A stretch of DNA of 40,083 nt from an uncultured Clostridia bacterium (GCA_946411525.1 CAMKEI010000017.1:1-40083); one strand, 5' to 3'; shown: positions 1 to 8,137, numbered from the stretch's first letter. Made by a program: numbers and translations. Notes: generated by a model from the sequence alone, not told the origin.

Positions 1-1
1 G

Positions 2-175
2 GCACAGGCAGAAGCTGAAACACCCGTACAGCAGGACACAACGGAGCTGCCGCAGACACAGGCAGAAGCTGAAACACCCGTACAGCAGGACACAACGGAG
101 CTGCCGCAGGCACAGGCAGAAGTTGGAATACCCATACAGCAGGACACAACGGAACTGCCCGATGCTCAGCCGGAC
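2..175 (+). repeat. 54-bp in-frame tandem repeat
   Basis: The GGCAGAAG landmark recurs at 7, 61 and 115, giving an exact 54-base period (18 codons). The first copies are almost identical and the last decays towards 175. The repeat continues off the left edge, so the copy number is unknown. Near-identity at DNA level implies recent expansion. Confidence 0.85.
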
Positions 176-1084
176 GCCGAAACGCTATTGCAAATAGACA
201 ATCCAGATAACCCGGAGGCTGAGATACCAATTCAGCCAACAATGCCTGTACAGCCGGAATCTCCCGTACAGCCGGAACAGCTGGTGCAGCCGGAGTCTCC
301 CGTACAACCGGAACAACCGGTTCAGCCGGAGTCTCCTGTACAACCGGAGCAACCGGTTCAGCCGGAGTCTCCCGTTCAACCGGAACAGCCGGTACAGCCG
401 GAGTCACCTGTACAACCAGAACAGCCGGTGCAGCCGGAGTCGCCCGTACAGCCGGAACAGCCCGTACAGCCGGAGTCTCCCGTTCAACCGGAACAGCCGG
501 AACAGCCGGTGCAGCCGGAATCGCCCGTACAGCCGAAACAGCCGGTGCAGCCGGAGTCGCCCGTACAGCCGGAACAACCGGTGCAGCCGGAGTCTCCCGT
601 TCAACCGGAACAGCCGGTACAGCCGGTGCAGCCGGAGTCGCCCGTACAGCCGGTACAGCCGGTGCAGCCGGAGTCTCCCGTTCAACCGGAACAGCCGGTA
701 CAGCCGGTGCAGCCGGAGTCGCCCGTACAGCCGGAACAGCCGGTGCAGCCGGAGTCTCCCATACAACCTGAACAGCCGGAATCGCCTGTAATACTCCCTG
801 AAACACCCAGTATTCCTGTCGGACATGAAGAGCAACCGGTGTTGCCGGAAGTAATCCCGACTTCCCTTCCATCAGAAGAAAAGGCGCCTGTCCAACAATC
901 AATGGCTCCGGACAGAGAAAAAGAGCAAGCCGAAAACCATAAAGAATCCCGAACGTGCTTCTCGACATATTATCCCTTCCGCCGGGTCAGGATGCAACCT
1001 GAAGAAGGCATTTTCGCGGAAGCCGCCGGCATCCTGATCTGGCCCGTTTCCATGTCACCATTCCAGCAAATGCTGAGCAATTGA
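2..1084 (+). CDS. Pro/Gln/Glu-rich tandem-repeat protein, 5' end outside window
   Basis: The frame is open from base 2 to the TGA at 1082-1084 with no credible start, so the gene begins before the window. A TTG at 188 is in frame but has no ribosome site and lies inside the repeats. The visible 360 codons have three parts. First come about three and a half 18-residue repeats (AQAEAETPVQQDTTELPQ type). Then come about fifteen 12-residue repeats (PVQPEQPVQPES type, some with a 3-residue insertion). Last is a non-repetitive tail of roughly 95 residues, charged at first and ending in a short hydrophobic stretch near FAEAAGILIWPV. No catalytic motif is visible. An LPETP near codon 267 resembles a sortase motif but lacks the Gly and the membrane tail. 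Such sequences are usually extended stalks or spacers, for example of surface proteins; that is inference. I do not recognise the gene. leuS follows 97 bases downstream from its own promoter. Confidence 0.8.
   Translation, partial: AQAEAETPVQQDTTELPQTQAEAETPVQQDTTELPQAQAEVGIPIQQDTTELPDAQPDAETLLQIDNPDNPEAEIPIQPTMPVQPESPVQPEQLVQPESPVQPEQPVQPESPVQPEQPVQPESPVQPEQPVQPESPVQPEQPVQPESPVQPEQPVQPESPVQPEQPEQPVQPESPVQPKQPVQPESPVQPEQPVQPESPVQPEQPVQPVQPESPVQPVQPVQPESPVQPEQPVQPVQPESPVQPEQPVQPESPIQPEQPESPVILPETPSIPVGHEEQPVLPEVIPTSLPSEEKAPVQQSMAPDREKEQAENHKESRTCFSTYYPFRRVRMQPEEGIFAEAAGILIWPVSMSPFQQMLSN
244..792 (+). repeat. 36-bp in-frame tandem repeat (PVQPEQPVQPES)
   Basis: There are about fifteen copies of a 12-codon unit, with occasional 9-base (three-codon) insertions that keep the frame. 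Synonymous changes alternate (gtacag/gttcaa, gagtct/gagtcg) between otherwise identical units, which points to unequal crossing-over or slippage under selection for the protein. Long antisense frames over this stretch are by-products of the repeat. Confidence 0.9.
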
Positions 1085-1117
1085 CTCCGTTGTTTTTGCT
1101 CAACATCCTGCCGATCC

Positions 1118-1146
1118 TTGCTCCTTCTGTCGGTTTATGCTATACT
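1118..1146 (+). promoter_or_regulatory. leuS promoter, extended -10
   Basis: A -35 of TTGCTC (1118-1123), a 17-base spacer and TATACT (1141-1146) preceded by TG at -15 form a good sigma-A site. The leader before leuS is only about 30 bases, so there is no room for a T-box, the usual control element of clostridial aminoacyl-tRNA synthetase genes. Confidence 0.7.
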
Positions 1147-1181
1147 GCTTTCAATTCTTTTGAAGGATCAGGTGAAGACAC

Positions 1182-3605
1182 ATGGATCGTATCTATGACC
1201 CGAAGACCATTGAGCCGAAATGGCAGAAATACTGGGAGGATCACAAAACCTTCCGGACGGATGTGTGGGACTTTTCAAAACCCAAGTTTTACGCGCTGGA
1301 CATGTTTCCGTATCCGAGCGGCGTCGGCCTGCACGCGGGGCATCCGGAAGGCTATACCGCCACGGATATCGTCAGCCGGATGAAACGTATGCAGGGCTAT
1401 AACGTCCTCCATCCCATGGGTTACGATTCTTTCGGACTGCCGGCGGAACAGTATGCCGTTTCCACCGGTCATCATCCGGAAGGCTTCACCAAAGAGAATA
1501 TCCGGACCTTCAGCCGCCAGCTGAAAGAGCTTGGTTTTGATTATGACTGGGACAAGATGATCGCCACCAGTGATCCTGAATTCTATAAATGGACCCAGTG
1601 GATCTTCAAACAACTGTATCTGGACGGCTACGCTCAGTATATTGATATGCCTGTAAACTGGTGTGAGGAGCTGGGCACGGTGCTGTCCAATGATGAGGTC
1701 ATCGATGGCAAGAGCGAGCGTGGCGGCTATCCTGTTGTCCGTAAAAACATGAAACAGTGGGTTATCGATCAGCCCGCTTTCGCAGAGAAACTGCTGGAAG
1801 GTCTGGAGGAGATCGACTGGCCGGAGAGCACCAAGGACATGCAACGCCACTGGATCGGCAAGAGCACCGGCGTGGAAGTTAAATTCCAGATCGTCGGCGG
1901 TGGCGAGTTCAGCATCTTCACCACCTGTATCGAAACCATCTACGGTATCACCTTCATGGTATTGGCGCCGGACGGGCAACTGGTACAGGATCTGATGCCT
2001 CGGATAAAAAACCAGGAAGAAGTTAAGGCTTATATAGAAGAAACCCGTAAAAAGAATGACATGGACAGGACGGAGCTGAACAAGGGAAAGACCGGCTGCC
2101 GTCTCGAAGGCGTAAAGTGTATTAATCCCGCGAACGGCAGAGAAGCAGAGCTGTTTATCGGTGATTTCGTGCTGGCAAGCTACGGCACCGGCGCCGTCAT
2201 GGCTGTTCCGAGCCATGACCAGCGTGACTTTGAGTACGCTGTCGCCCATAACATCCCGATGCTCCAGGTTATCGACGGCGCAGACGTTTCAGAGCATGCG
2301 TTTGAGAAACAGGATTATCTGGGTAAGGGCTGCAAACTCATGAACAGTGAGGAATTTACCGGTCTGACCGTAGAGGAAGCCAAGGAAGCCATTACTGCGA
2401 AGCTTGAAAAAATGGGCGTGGCAAAACGCACAGTCAACTACCACTTCCGGGAGTGGATCTTCGCCCGCCAACGCTACTGGGGCGAACCTGTGCCGGTAGT
2501 GCACACCGAAGAAGGAACCATCTATCCGCTGCCGGACGACGAACTGCCACTGATCCTGCCGGAGCTTGAAGACTATAAAGGGAAGAACGGGAAAGCTCCT
2601 CTGGAAAACGCAGAAGAATGGAAACACTATAACCGGAACGGCGTGAAAGGCTTGCGCGAAACCAGCACCATGCCGGGTTCCGCCGGCAGCAGCTGGTATT
2701 ATATGCGCTATATTGATCCGCACAACGACGAAACCTTTGCGAATTACAGGCTGCTGGAACACTGGCTGCCGGTCGACCTCTATATCGGCGGTCCTGAGCA
2801 TGCAGTCGGGCATCTTATGTACAGCCGTATCTGGAACCGTTACCTCTTTGACAAAGGTCTGAGTCCGGTCAAAGAGCCCTTCAAAAAGCTGGTGCACCAG
2901 GGTATGATCCTGGGTGAAAACGGCATCAAGATGGGCAAACGCTTCCCCAAATACGTCGTGAATCCCAGCGACATCATTGAGAAATACGGTGCGGACACCC
3001 TCCGTCTGTATGAAATGTTCATGGGCCCGCTGGAAGTCTCCAAGCCCTGGAGCCCCCAGGGCGTGGAAGGCGCACGGAAGTTCCTGAACCGCGTGTGGAC
3101 CTTCTTCACCTGCGAGGAAAACATCACCGCCGAAAGCGACGGTGCCCTTGACCGGGTATTCCACCAGACGGTGAAAAAAGTGACCGGGGATTTTGAAACG
3201 CTGGGCTTCAACACCGCAATCAGCCAGATGATGATTTTTGTGAACGCCTGCTATAAGAATGGCACCTGCCCGAAGGTGTATGCCGAAGCGTTCGTAAAGA
3301 TGCTCAGCTGCATCTGCCCCCATATCGGGGAGGAGATGTGGAATATTCTTGGCCATGAAGGCTCCCTGGCTTATGAGCCCTGGCCTGCCTGGGATGAGGA
3401 AAAGATCAAAGAGGACACGATCCAAATCCCTGTCCAGGTAAACGGCAAGGTCCGCGCCACAGTCGAGATCGGTGTGGACGAGGAACAGGCCAGCGTTCTG
3501 GAAAAAGCCCACGCCATGAAAAACGTACAATCCTTTCTGGAGGGCAGGACTATCGTCAAGGAAATCTACGTGAAGGGCCGGATCGTGAATATTGTGGTAA
3601 AGTAA
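1182..3605 (+). CDS. leuS: Leucine--tRNA ligase (class Ia)
   Basis: This cytoplasmic enzyme charges tRNA-Leu with leucine. The protein has 807 residues, normal for bacterial LeuRS. The HIGH-type signature is HAGH at 51-54, after YPSG. The CP1 editing domain follows, with GTGAVMAVPSHDQRD intact. The C-terminal anticodon-binding and tRNA-contact region ends in VNGKVRATVEI. The ATG has an AGGTGA ribosome site 6 bases upstream. Two signatures deviate from the textbook. The ATP loop KMSKS reads KMGKR (583-587), and the Thr-rich editing peptide TTRPDT reads TTCIET. The protein is otherwise collinear, so I take these as lineage variants of a functional enzyme and not decay. The gene is monocistronic, with its own promoter and a terminator at 3621. 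Confidence 0.95.
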   Translation: MDRIYDPKTIEPKWQKYWEDHKTFRTDVWDFSKPKFYALDMFPYPSGVGLHAGHPEGYTATDIVSRMKRMQGYNVLHPMGYDSFGLPAEQYAVSTGHHPEGFTKENIRTFSRQLKELGFDYDWDKMIATSDPEFYKWTQWIFKQLYLDGYAQYIDMPVNWCEELGTVLSNDEVIDGKSERGGYPVVRKNMKQWVIDQPAFAEKLLEGLEEIDWPESTKDMQRHWIGKSTGVEVKFQIVGGGEFSIFTTCIETIYGITFMVLAPDGQLVQDLMPRIKNQEEVKAYIEETRKKNDMDRTELNKGKTGCRLEGVKCINPANGREAELFIGDFVLASYGTGAVMAVPSHDQRDFEYAVAHNIPMLQVIDGADVSEHAFEKQDYLGKGCKLMNSEEFTGLTVEEAKEAITAKLEKMGVAKRTVNYHFREWIFARQRYWGEPVPVVHTEEGTIYPLPDDELPLILPELEDYKGKNGKAPLENAEEWKHYNRNGVKGLRETSTMPGSAGSSWYYMRYIDPHNDETFANYRLLEHWLPVDLYIGGPEHAVGHLMYSRIWNRYLFDKGLSPVKEPFKKLVHQGMILGENGIKMGKRFPKYVVNPSDIIEKYGADTLRLYEMFMGPLEVSKPWSPQGVEGARKFLNRVWTFFTCEENITAESDGALDRVFHQTVKKVTGDFETLGFNTAISQMMIFVNACYKNGTCPKVYAEAFVKMLSCICPHIGEEMWNILGHEGSLAYEPWPAWDEEKIKEDTIQIPVQVNGKVRATVEIGVDEEQASVLEKAHAMKNVQSFLEGRTIVKEIYVKGRIVNIVVK

Positions 3606-3620
3606 GAACAGGGAAGCAAA

Positions 3621-3643
3621 GGGAAGCGAAAGCTTCTCTTTTT
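3621..3643 (+). terminator. Rho-independent terminator of leuS
   Basis: A 7-bp stem GGGAAGC/GCTTCTC (one G-T pair) closes on a GAAA tetraloop and is followed by TTTTT. It lies 15 bases after the leuS stop. Confidence 0.8.
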
Positions 3644-3814
3644 CAATTCATCATGATATGCGTCGGTTTTCCCTGATGCTGCAATCCGCTCTGTTGCGGT
3701 CAGTCCCGCCGTGCCGAAGAGCCTTCTCCCGTCGGCTGACCGCTGTTCACAGGATGCCTTTGTTTCAAACGTTTGAAAATTATGAATTATGAATTATGAA
3801 TTATGAATTAATTC
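3644..3814. repeat. Intergenic region with AATTATG microsatellite and inverted AATTCAT ends
   Basis: The 311-base gap between leuS and the wall-protein gene holds no gene. It begins with CAATTCAT (3644-3651) and carries a 7-bp tandem AATTATG, four to five copies, at 3778-3811, whose ATGAATT units are the inverse of the left end. A similar arrangement surrounds 8014-8137. A perfect 16-bp palindrome lies just before the microsatellite (3763-3778). Confidence 0.55.
3763..3778. promoter_or_regulatory. Perfect 16-bp palindrome, LacI-family operator type
   Basis: TTTCAAACGTTTGAAA is a perfect palindrome with a central CG, the shape of LacI/GalR-family operators. It lies 40 bases before the -35 of the downstream wall-protein gene. 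Binding is inferred from shape only. Confidence 0.4.
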
Positions 3815-3817
3815 CTG

Positions 3818-3846
3818 TTGACATTGTAATATTTCCGTAATAGAAT
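3818..3846 (+). promoter_or_regulatory. Promoter of exported SH3-repeat protein
   Basis: A consensus TTGACA (3818-3823), a 17-base spacer and TAGAAT (3841-3846) give a leader of about 65 bases before the ATG at 3917. Confidence 0.8.
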
Positions 3847-3916
3847 GATCCTGTATCTCCAGATACGTACGTCTTGATGTATTCCGATGAGAAAAGAACG
3901 TTGAGGTGAACCATTC

Positions 3917-6541
3917 ATGACCGTGTATCGCCGCTTATTGTGCCTCACACTGGCACTGTGCATGATGATCGCGCTGATTCCTTCCGCAACAGGCCTGCTT
4001 CCATCCGTTTATGCTGAAACCACGCGCTACGGAATCACCCTGAGCAAGGTCCATACGCGCGTCGGCGCCGGAACTGATCAGAAGCTCGCCTTTGATCTGC
4101 CGTCCGGTCAGGTCTGTGAAATCCGGGATGTCAGAATCGTGGACAAGGTCACCTGGTACAAGATTGCAACCATTGATCCGGAGCGGAAAAACAACAATAT
4201 CTACATCGTTTACGTCCATGGTGACTTTTTCCGTGAGCTGACTTCTGAGGAAGCCGAGCTGTACAGACAGAGCGGTACCGTTGCCACCCCGACGCCCGTG
4301 CCTGAATCCGGCAGCGGAGATCCGACGCCCACCCCAACACCGGTACCGTCCGGTATGAATCAGGATCTGCCCGCCATCGAGGGCTCTGTCGGCTCCGTAA
4401 CCGCGGGCGGCACAAACCTGCGCGAAGGCCCCGGCACCGGTTATCGCAGCATCATGCGGCTGGACCGGAATACGCAGGTGGAACTGCTGACGATCCCTTC
4501 CGTTCGCGGCATAGGTTCCAATACATTCTTTAAAGTCAGATACGACAATACTGTCGGCTATATCATGAGTGACTTCATCTCCATCATCAGCGGCGGCCCT
4601 CAGTCCGGAGAATCTGTTGTCACCACCCCGACGCCATATATTCCCGAATCCGAATCCGGCACCGTTTCCTCCTATACCCATGTGAAATTGCTTCTGAGCA
4701 GCTGCCATCTGCGGGTCAGTCCCGGCGGGGATTATGACCCGGATCACGACTGGGAAGGCCGGGGAAGCATCCTTCCGCTGAACGGAAGTGCTGTGAAACA
4801 GGGCAGATATACCTGGTATCCTGTTCTCAAGGACGGCAGAACATATTATGTCCGAGACGACTGCGTACAGCCTTTCTCGGACGACAGCTCCTCAGTGCCG
4901 ACCGCCACCCCTCAACCTACTGATATTGTCATCACACCGACACCTTATACCCCTGAACCCGGTACTGAATCCTCCTATACCCATGTGAAGCTGCTCCTGA
5001 GCAGCTGCCATCTGCGGGTCAGCCCCGGCGGGGATTATGACCCGAACCATGACTGGGAAGGCCGGGGAAGCGTCCTTCCGCTGAACGGAAACGCTGTGAA
5101 ACAGGGCGGATATACCTGGTATCCTGTTCTCAAGGACGGCAAAACATATTATGTCCGTAACGACTGCGTGCAGCCCTTCTCGGACGGCGATCCTTCAGCA
5201 CCAACCGCCACGCCTGCCCCCACCGCAGCTCCCGTCACGGAGGCACTTGGATGGGTACGGACCATCATGGGCGGTTGTAATCTGCGTGCCACCATTTCCG
5301 GCACGGTCATCAAGCAGATCGCGAAAAACGTTACCCTTCCTTATCTCCTTGAGCCGGTCAAGAAAAACGGTTATACCTGGTACTTTGTCGCCGACGGCAG
5401 CAACCGCGGCTATCTTCGCAGCGATGTGGTGAAGGTAGTCAAAACCCCCGATACGACGCCTGAACCCGGGGCTACCGACACTCCGACGCCCGCGCCGGGA
5501 GTGACCGATACTCCTGCGCCGACAGCGGATCCCGTCTCCGGCTGGATCAAAACGACTTCCTCCGGTGTGAATTTACGGAAAAAGGCCGGTTATACCGACG
5601 TAATCGGCCGGGTAGATAAGAACATCGTCATGCCCTACTACGGCGAACCGACTAAAGTCAAAGGCGTCAACTGGTACTATGTCCAGCATTCTTCTCTGGG
5701 TATGGGTTATCTGCATGCGGATTTCGTAACCCGCTGTAACGAGGACGGTTCCCCGGTCATCACACCAACCCCGGAACCTACAGCTACCCTGGAACCCGGT
5801 GTCACGCCTGAACCAAGCGGCGCTCAGGAGGCCTCCTATACCACACTGAAGACCGGTTCCACCGGCAATGCTGTGAAAAACCTGGTTACAGAACTGAAGC
5901 GACAGGGATACTACAGCGGCAGCATCACTACACGGTACACCACCTCCGTTGCTGATGCCGTACGAGCATTCCAGCGGGCAAAAGGCCTGTCTGTTGACGG
6001 TGTCGCCGGCCCTGCGACGCAACATAAACTGTTTGGTACGGTACCTATCGGCGCAGGCGATACCAGCAGCCTGACTATGACCCTGTACCCGGCCGAAAAA
6101 ATCGACTGGTACACGGGCGGTATCAACGAGCTTTGGGCGAGAGGCAGCAACTATAAGGTATACGATGTCAAGACCGGCATTGTCTGGTGGGCGCACCGCT
6201 GGGCCGGCGGCCTCCATGTCGACGCGGAACCGCTGACTGCGGCCGACACTGCGCGTCTGTGCAGATGCTACGGCGTAACCACCAGCCAGGAAATCAAGGA
6301 TAAGAACCTCTGGCAACGTCGTCCGCTGCTGGTCACGATCGGCACCAGAACCTTCGCCTGCTCCCTGTACGGCGTGCCGCATAACTATCCGGAAGGCGAC
6401 ACAATCTCCACCAACGAATTTAAAGGCCAGGTCTGTATCCACTTTACCAATAGCAAAACCCACGACAGCCGGAAGGTGGACAGCGGCCACGAGGAAGCGA
6501 TCCAGTACGCCTGGGAGCATGCCCCGAACGGACATCAGTAA
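3917..6541 (+). CDS. Exported multi-SH3 peptidoglycan-binding protein
   Basis: A predicted cell-wall protein of 874 residues. An N-terminal signal peptide (about 1-35, hydrophobic core LLCLTLALCMMIALI, likely cut after VYA) leads to an SH3-like unit at about 39-113 and an SH3 domain at 155-223. Two nearly identical SH3-like units follow (251-323 and 352-424), then two more SH3 domains (440-507 and 541-610), all joined by TPTPEP-type linkers. A PG_binding_1 domain sits at about 640-706 (GSTGNAVKNL, VDGVAGPAT). The last 150 residues form a domain I do not recognise. It contains WWAHRW, HVDAEPLTAADTA, GVPHNYP and GQVCIHFTNSKTH (C840, H842, H849), so a Cys/His enzyme is possible but not shown. 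The ATG has a GAGGTGA ribosome site. The gene stands alone between its own promoter and a terminator. A role in wall remodelling or surface display is inferred from the domains. Confidence 0.85.
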   Translation: MTVYRRLLCLTLALCMMIALIPSATGLLPSVYAETTRYGITLSKVHTRVGAGTDQKLAFDLPSGQVCEIRDVRIVDKVTWYKIATIDPERKNNNIYIVYVHGDFFRELTSEEAELYRQSGTVATPTPVPESGSGDPTPTPTPVPSGMNQDLPAIEGSVGSVTAGGTNLREGPGTGYRSIMRLDRNTQVELLTIPSVRGIGSNTFFKVRYDNTVGYIMSDFISIISGGPQSGESVVTTPTPYIPESESGTVSSYTHVKLLLSSCHLRVSPGGDYDPDHDWEGRGSILPLNGSAVKQGRYTWYPVLKDGRTYYVRDDCVQPFSDDSSSVPTATPQPTDIVITPTPYTPEPGTESSYTHVKLLLSSCHLRVSPGGDYDPNHDWEGRGSVLPLNGNAVKQGGYTWYPVLKDGKTYYVRNDCVQPFSDGDPSAPTATPAPTAAPVTEALGWVRTIMGGCNLRATISGTVIKQIAKNVTLPYLLEPVKKNGYTWYFVADGSNRGYLRSDVVKVVKTPDTTPEPGATDTPTPAPGVTDTPAPTADPVSGWIKTTSSGVNLRKKAGYTDVIGRVDKNIVMPYYGEPTKVKGVNWYYVQHSSLGMGYLHADFVTRCNEDGSPVITPTPEPTATLEPGVTPEPSGAQEASYTTLKTGSTGNAVKNLVTELKRQGYYSGSITTRYTTSVADAVRAFQRAKGLSVDGVAGPATQHKLFGTVPIGAGDTSSLTMTLYPAEKIDWYTGGINELWARGSNYKVYDVKTGIVWWAHRWAGGLHVDAEPLTAADTARLCRCYGVTTSQEIKDKNLWQRRPLLVTIGTRTFACSLYGVPHNYPEGDTISTNEFKGQVCIHFTNSKTHDSRKVDSGHEEAIQYAWEHAPNGHQ
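4670..5186 (+). repeat. Direct duplication of an SH3-module, offset 303 bp
   Basis: Bases 4670-4883 and 4973-5186 are nearly identical, offset by exactly 101 codons, with scattered and often synonymous differences. The linker between them diverges more. This looks like a recent in-frame module duplication. Confidence 0.85.
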
Positions 6542-6564
6542 GATCGTATAAACAGTTGATACAC

Positions 6565-6592
6565 GGGCAGGACTTCATTGTCCTGCCCTTTT
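6565..6592 (+). terminator. Terminator after SH3-repeat protein gene
   Basis: A perfect 9-bp stem GGGCAGGAC/GTCCTGCCC with a 6-base loop is followed by TTTT. Its right arm overlaps the -35 region of the radA promoter. Confidence 0.85.
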
Positions 6593-6607
6593 GCGTTGTG
6601 GTATAAT
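6578..6607 (+). promoter_or_regulatory. radA promoter, overlapping the upstream terminator
   Basis: TTGTCC (6578-6583), an 18-base spacer and TATAAT (6602-6607) with a TG at 6599 (extended -10). The -35 lies in the terminator loop and right arm, so the two signals are packed together. Confidence 0.65.
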
Positions 6608-6639
6608 ATCATATCTCATGGGAAAGTTGGGATGGAATT

Positions 6640-8007
6640 ATGGCGAAGGTCAAGAGCAGTTACGCCTGCACTGCCTGCGGATATGAGAGCCCCCGGTGGG
6701 TGGGCCGCTGCCCCGGCTGCGGCGCGTGGAATACCCTGGAGGAAAACCTCCAGGCCATGCCGGACAAAACCGGGAAAGTCGCCGCAAACCAGCGGCCGGG
6801 CACAGGCGCGAAGCTGCTTGCCCTGAAGGACATTCCCGAGGATATCACGATGCGCACCGGCACCGGCATCAGCGAGCTGGACCGGGTTCTCGGCGGCGGT
6901 ATCGTCGAAGGCGGCCTGATTCTGATCGGCGGCGACCCGGGCGTCGGCAAGAGCACACTGCTGCTCCAGGTCTGTGATCATCTGGCAAGGAGCGGAAAAC
7001 GGACGCTGTATGTGAGCGGCGAGGAATCTGCCCGGCAGATCAAGCTGCGGGCAAAACGTCTGGGCGTCGAGAGCGATCTCTCTGTTCTGGCGGAAAACGC
7101 CCTGGACGCAATCGAGGAAAAAATCCGCGACATGCAGCCGGATACGGCGGTTATCGACAGCATCCAGACCGTGTACCGGCCGGAAATGGCCAGTGCTCCG
7201 GGCAGCGTCAGCCAGATCCGGGAAAGCACCAGCCTGATCATGCGGCTGTGCAAGGAAACCGGAACAAGCGTTTTTCTCGTAGGGCACGTGACCAAGGACG
7301 GCGCGATCGCAGGGCCCCGGATGCTTGAGCATATGGTGGATGTTGTGCTGTATTTCGAGGGCGACCGGCAGCAGGACTACCGGTTACTACGCGCGGTCAA
7401 GAACCGCTTCGGTTCGGTAAATGAGCTGGGCGTGTTCCGGATGACCGGGCAGGGCATGCAGGTTGTGGATAATCCCAGTGAAGAGCTGCTGAGCCGCCGG
7501 GCCAAAGGCGCCAGCGGGAGCACCGTTTTCTGCGGCGTGGAAGGCAGCCGTCCGCTGCTGTGCGACGTGCAGGCGCTGACCAGCCCCACATTCTACGGAA
7601 CACCACGGCGCGCAGTGAATGGCGCGGACAGCGGCCGGGTCGCAATGCTGCTCGCGGTGCTCGAGAAACGGGCCGGTCAGCGGACCTATAACCAGGACGT
7701 TTATATCAACGTAGCCGGCGGTCTCGAACTAAGCGAGCCGGCAGCAGATCTTGCGCTGTGCGTGGCCGTGGCGTCGAGCCTGAAAGACAAGGCCGTCAGC
7801 CCGGAGGTCGCCGTGATGGGCGAGGTCGGGCTCGCTGGTGAGGTGCGCAGCGTACCCCAGTGCGAACGGCGCGTTTCCGAATGCGCCCGCCTGGGTTTCA
7901 CGACGATCATCGTTCCCCGGACAAACGCAAAGCGCATATTCGCACCTGAAGGCGTCCGTGTCATTGGCGTCGACACCGTCGCGCAAGCCCTGAGTGTAAT
8001 TTCTTGA
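6640..8007 (+). CDS. radA: DNA repair protein RadA (branch-migration ATPase)
   Basis: RadA (Sms) promotes branch migration and processing of recombination intermediates. The protein has 455 residues, the family's usual length. The order is an N-terminal C4 zinc finger (CTACGYES then CPGCG, Cys at about 10, 13, 27, 30), a RecA-like core with Walker A GGDPGVGKST, the RadA-specific KNRFG motif, and a C-terminal Lon-like domain (about 290-455). The start is ATG with a weak GGGATGGA site. In many Firmicutes the order is radA-disA-yacL. Here yacL follows after 148 bases and disA is absent. The coding strand is C/G-rich with no sign of foreign origin. Confidence 0.95.
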   Translation: MAKVKSSYACTACGYESPRWVGRCPGCGAWNTLEENLQAMPDKTGKVAANQRPGTGAKLLALKDIPEDITMRTGTGISELDRVLGGGIVEGGLILIGGDPGVGKSTLLLQVCDHLARSGKRTLYVSGEESARQIKLRAKRLGVESDLSVLAENALDAIEEKIRDMQPDTAVIDSIQTVYRPEMASAPGSVSQIRESTSLIMRLCKETGTSVFLVGHVTKDGAIAGPRMLEHMVDVVLYFEGDRQQDYRLLRAVKNRFGSVNELGVFRMTGQGMQVVDNPSEELLSRRAKGASGSTVFCGVEGSRPLLCDVQALTSPTFYGTPRRAVNGADSGRVAMLLAVLEKRAGQRTYNQDVYINVAGGLELSEPAADLALCVAVASSLKDKAVSPEVAVMGEVGLAGEVRSVPQCERRVSECARLGFTTIIVPRTNAKRIFAPEGVRVIGVDTVAQALSVIS

Positions 8008-8013
8008 TATAAT

Positions 8014-8137
8014 ATTCACAATTCATTGTATTGAATACTCGTCCAGTCATCTTACTTTTGTTGTTATTCTGTTCCGGAATGTCCGAAATGAATGATGACT
8101 ATTCTCGCCTTATCATTATGAATTATGAATTGTGAAT
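8014..8137. repeat. 124-bp element bounded by 13-bp perfect inverted repeats
   Basis: ATTCACAATTCAT (8014-8026) and its exact reverse complement (8125-8137) enclose about 98 bases with no gene. The inner side of the right arm continues as ATTATGAATT, the same microsatellite type as at 3778-3811. No transposase or target duplication is evident. It could be a miniature mobile element, a large hairpin or an intergenic repeat family. It fills the radA-yacL gap. Confidence 0.6.

Noticed and set aside
244-792. CRISPR array
   Set aside because: The repeats are contiguous, in-frame and coding, with no unique spacers.
780-815. LPETP as a sortase sorting signal in the repeat protein
   Set aside because: Gly is replaced by Pro and no hydrophobic segment with a positive tail follows.
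404-835. 143-codon minus-strand frame rich in Arg, Leu and Tyr
   Set aside because: It is the exact antisense of the 36-bp repeats, has no ribosome site, and its composition follows from the repeat.
1081-1181. T-box leader upstream of leuS
   Set aside because: The promoter leaves only about 30 bases of leader, too short for a T-box.
1275-2249. Long minus-strand frames over leuS (also 2289-3530)
   Set aside because: Shadow frames of a well-supported gene with G/C-rich third positions; no start signals or recognisable protein.
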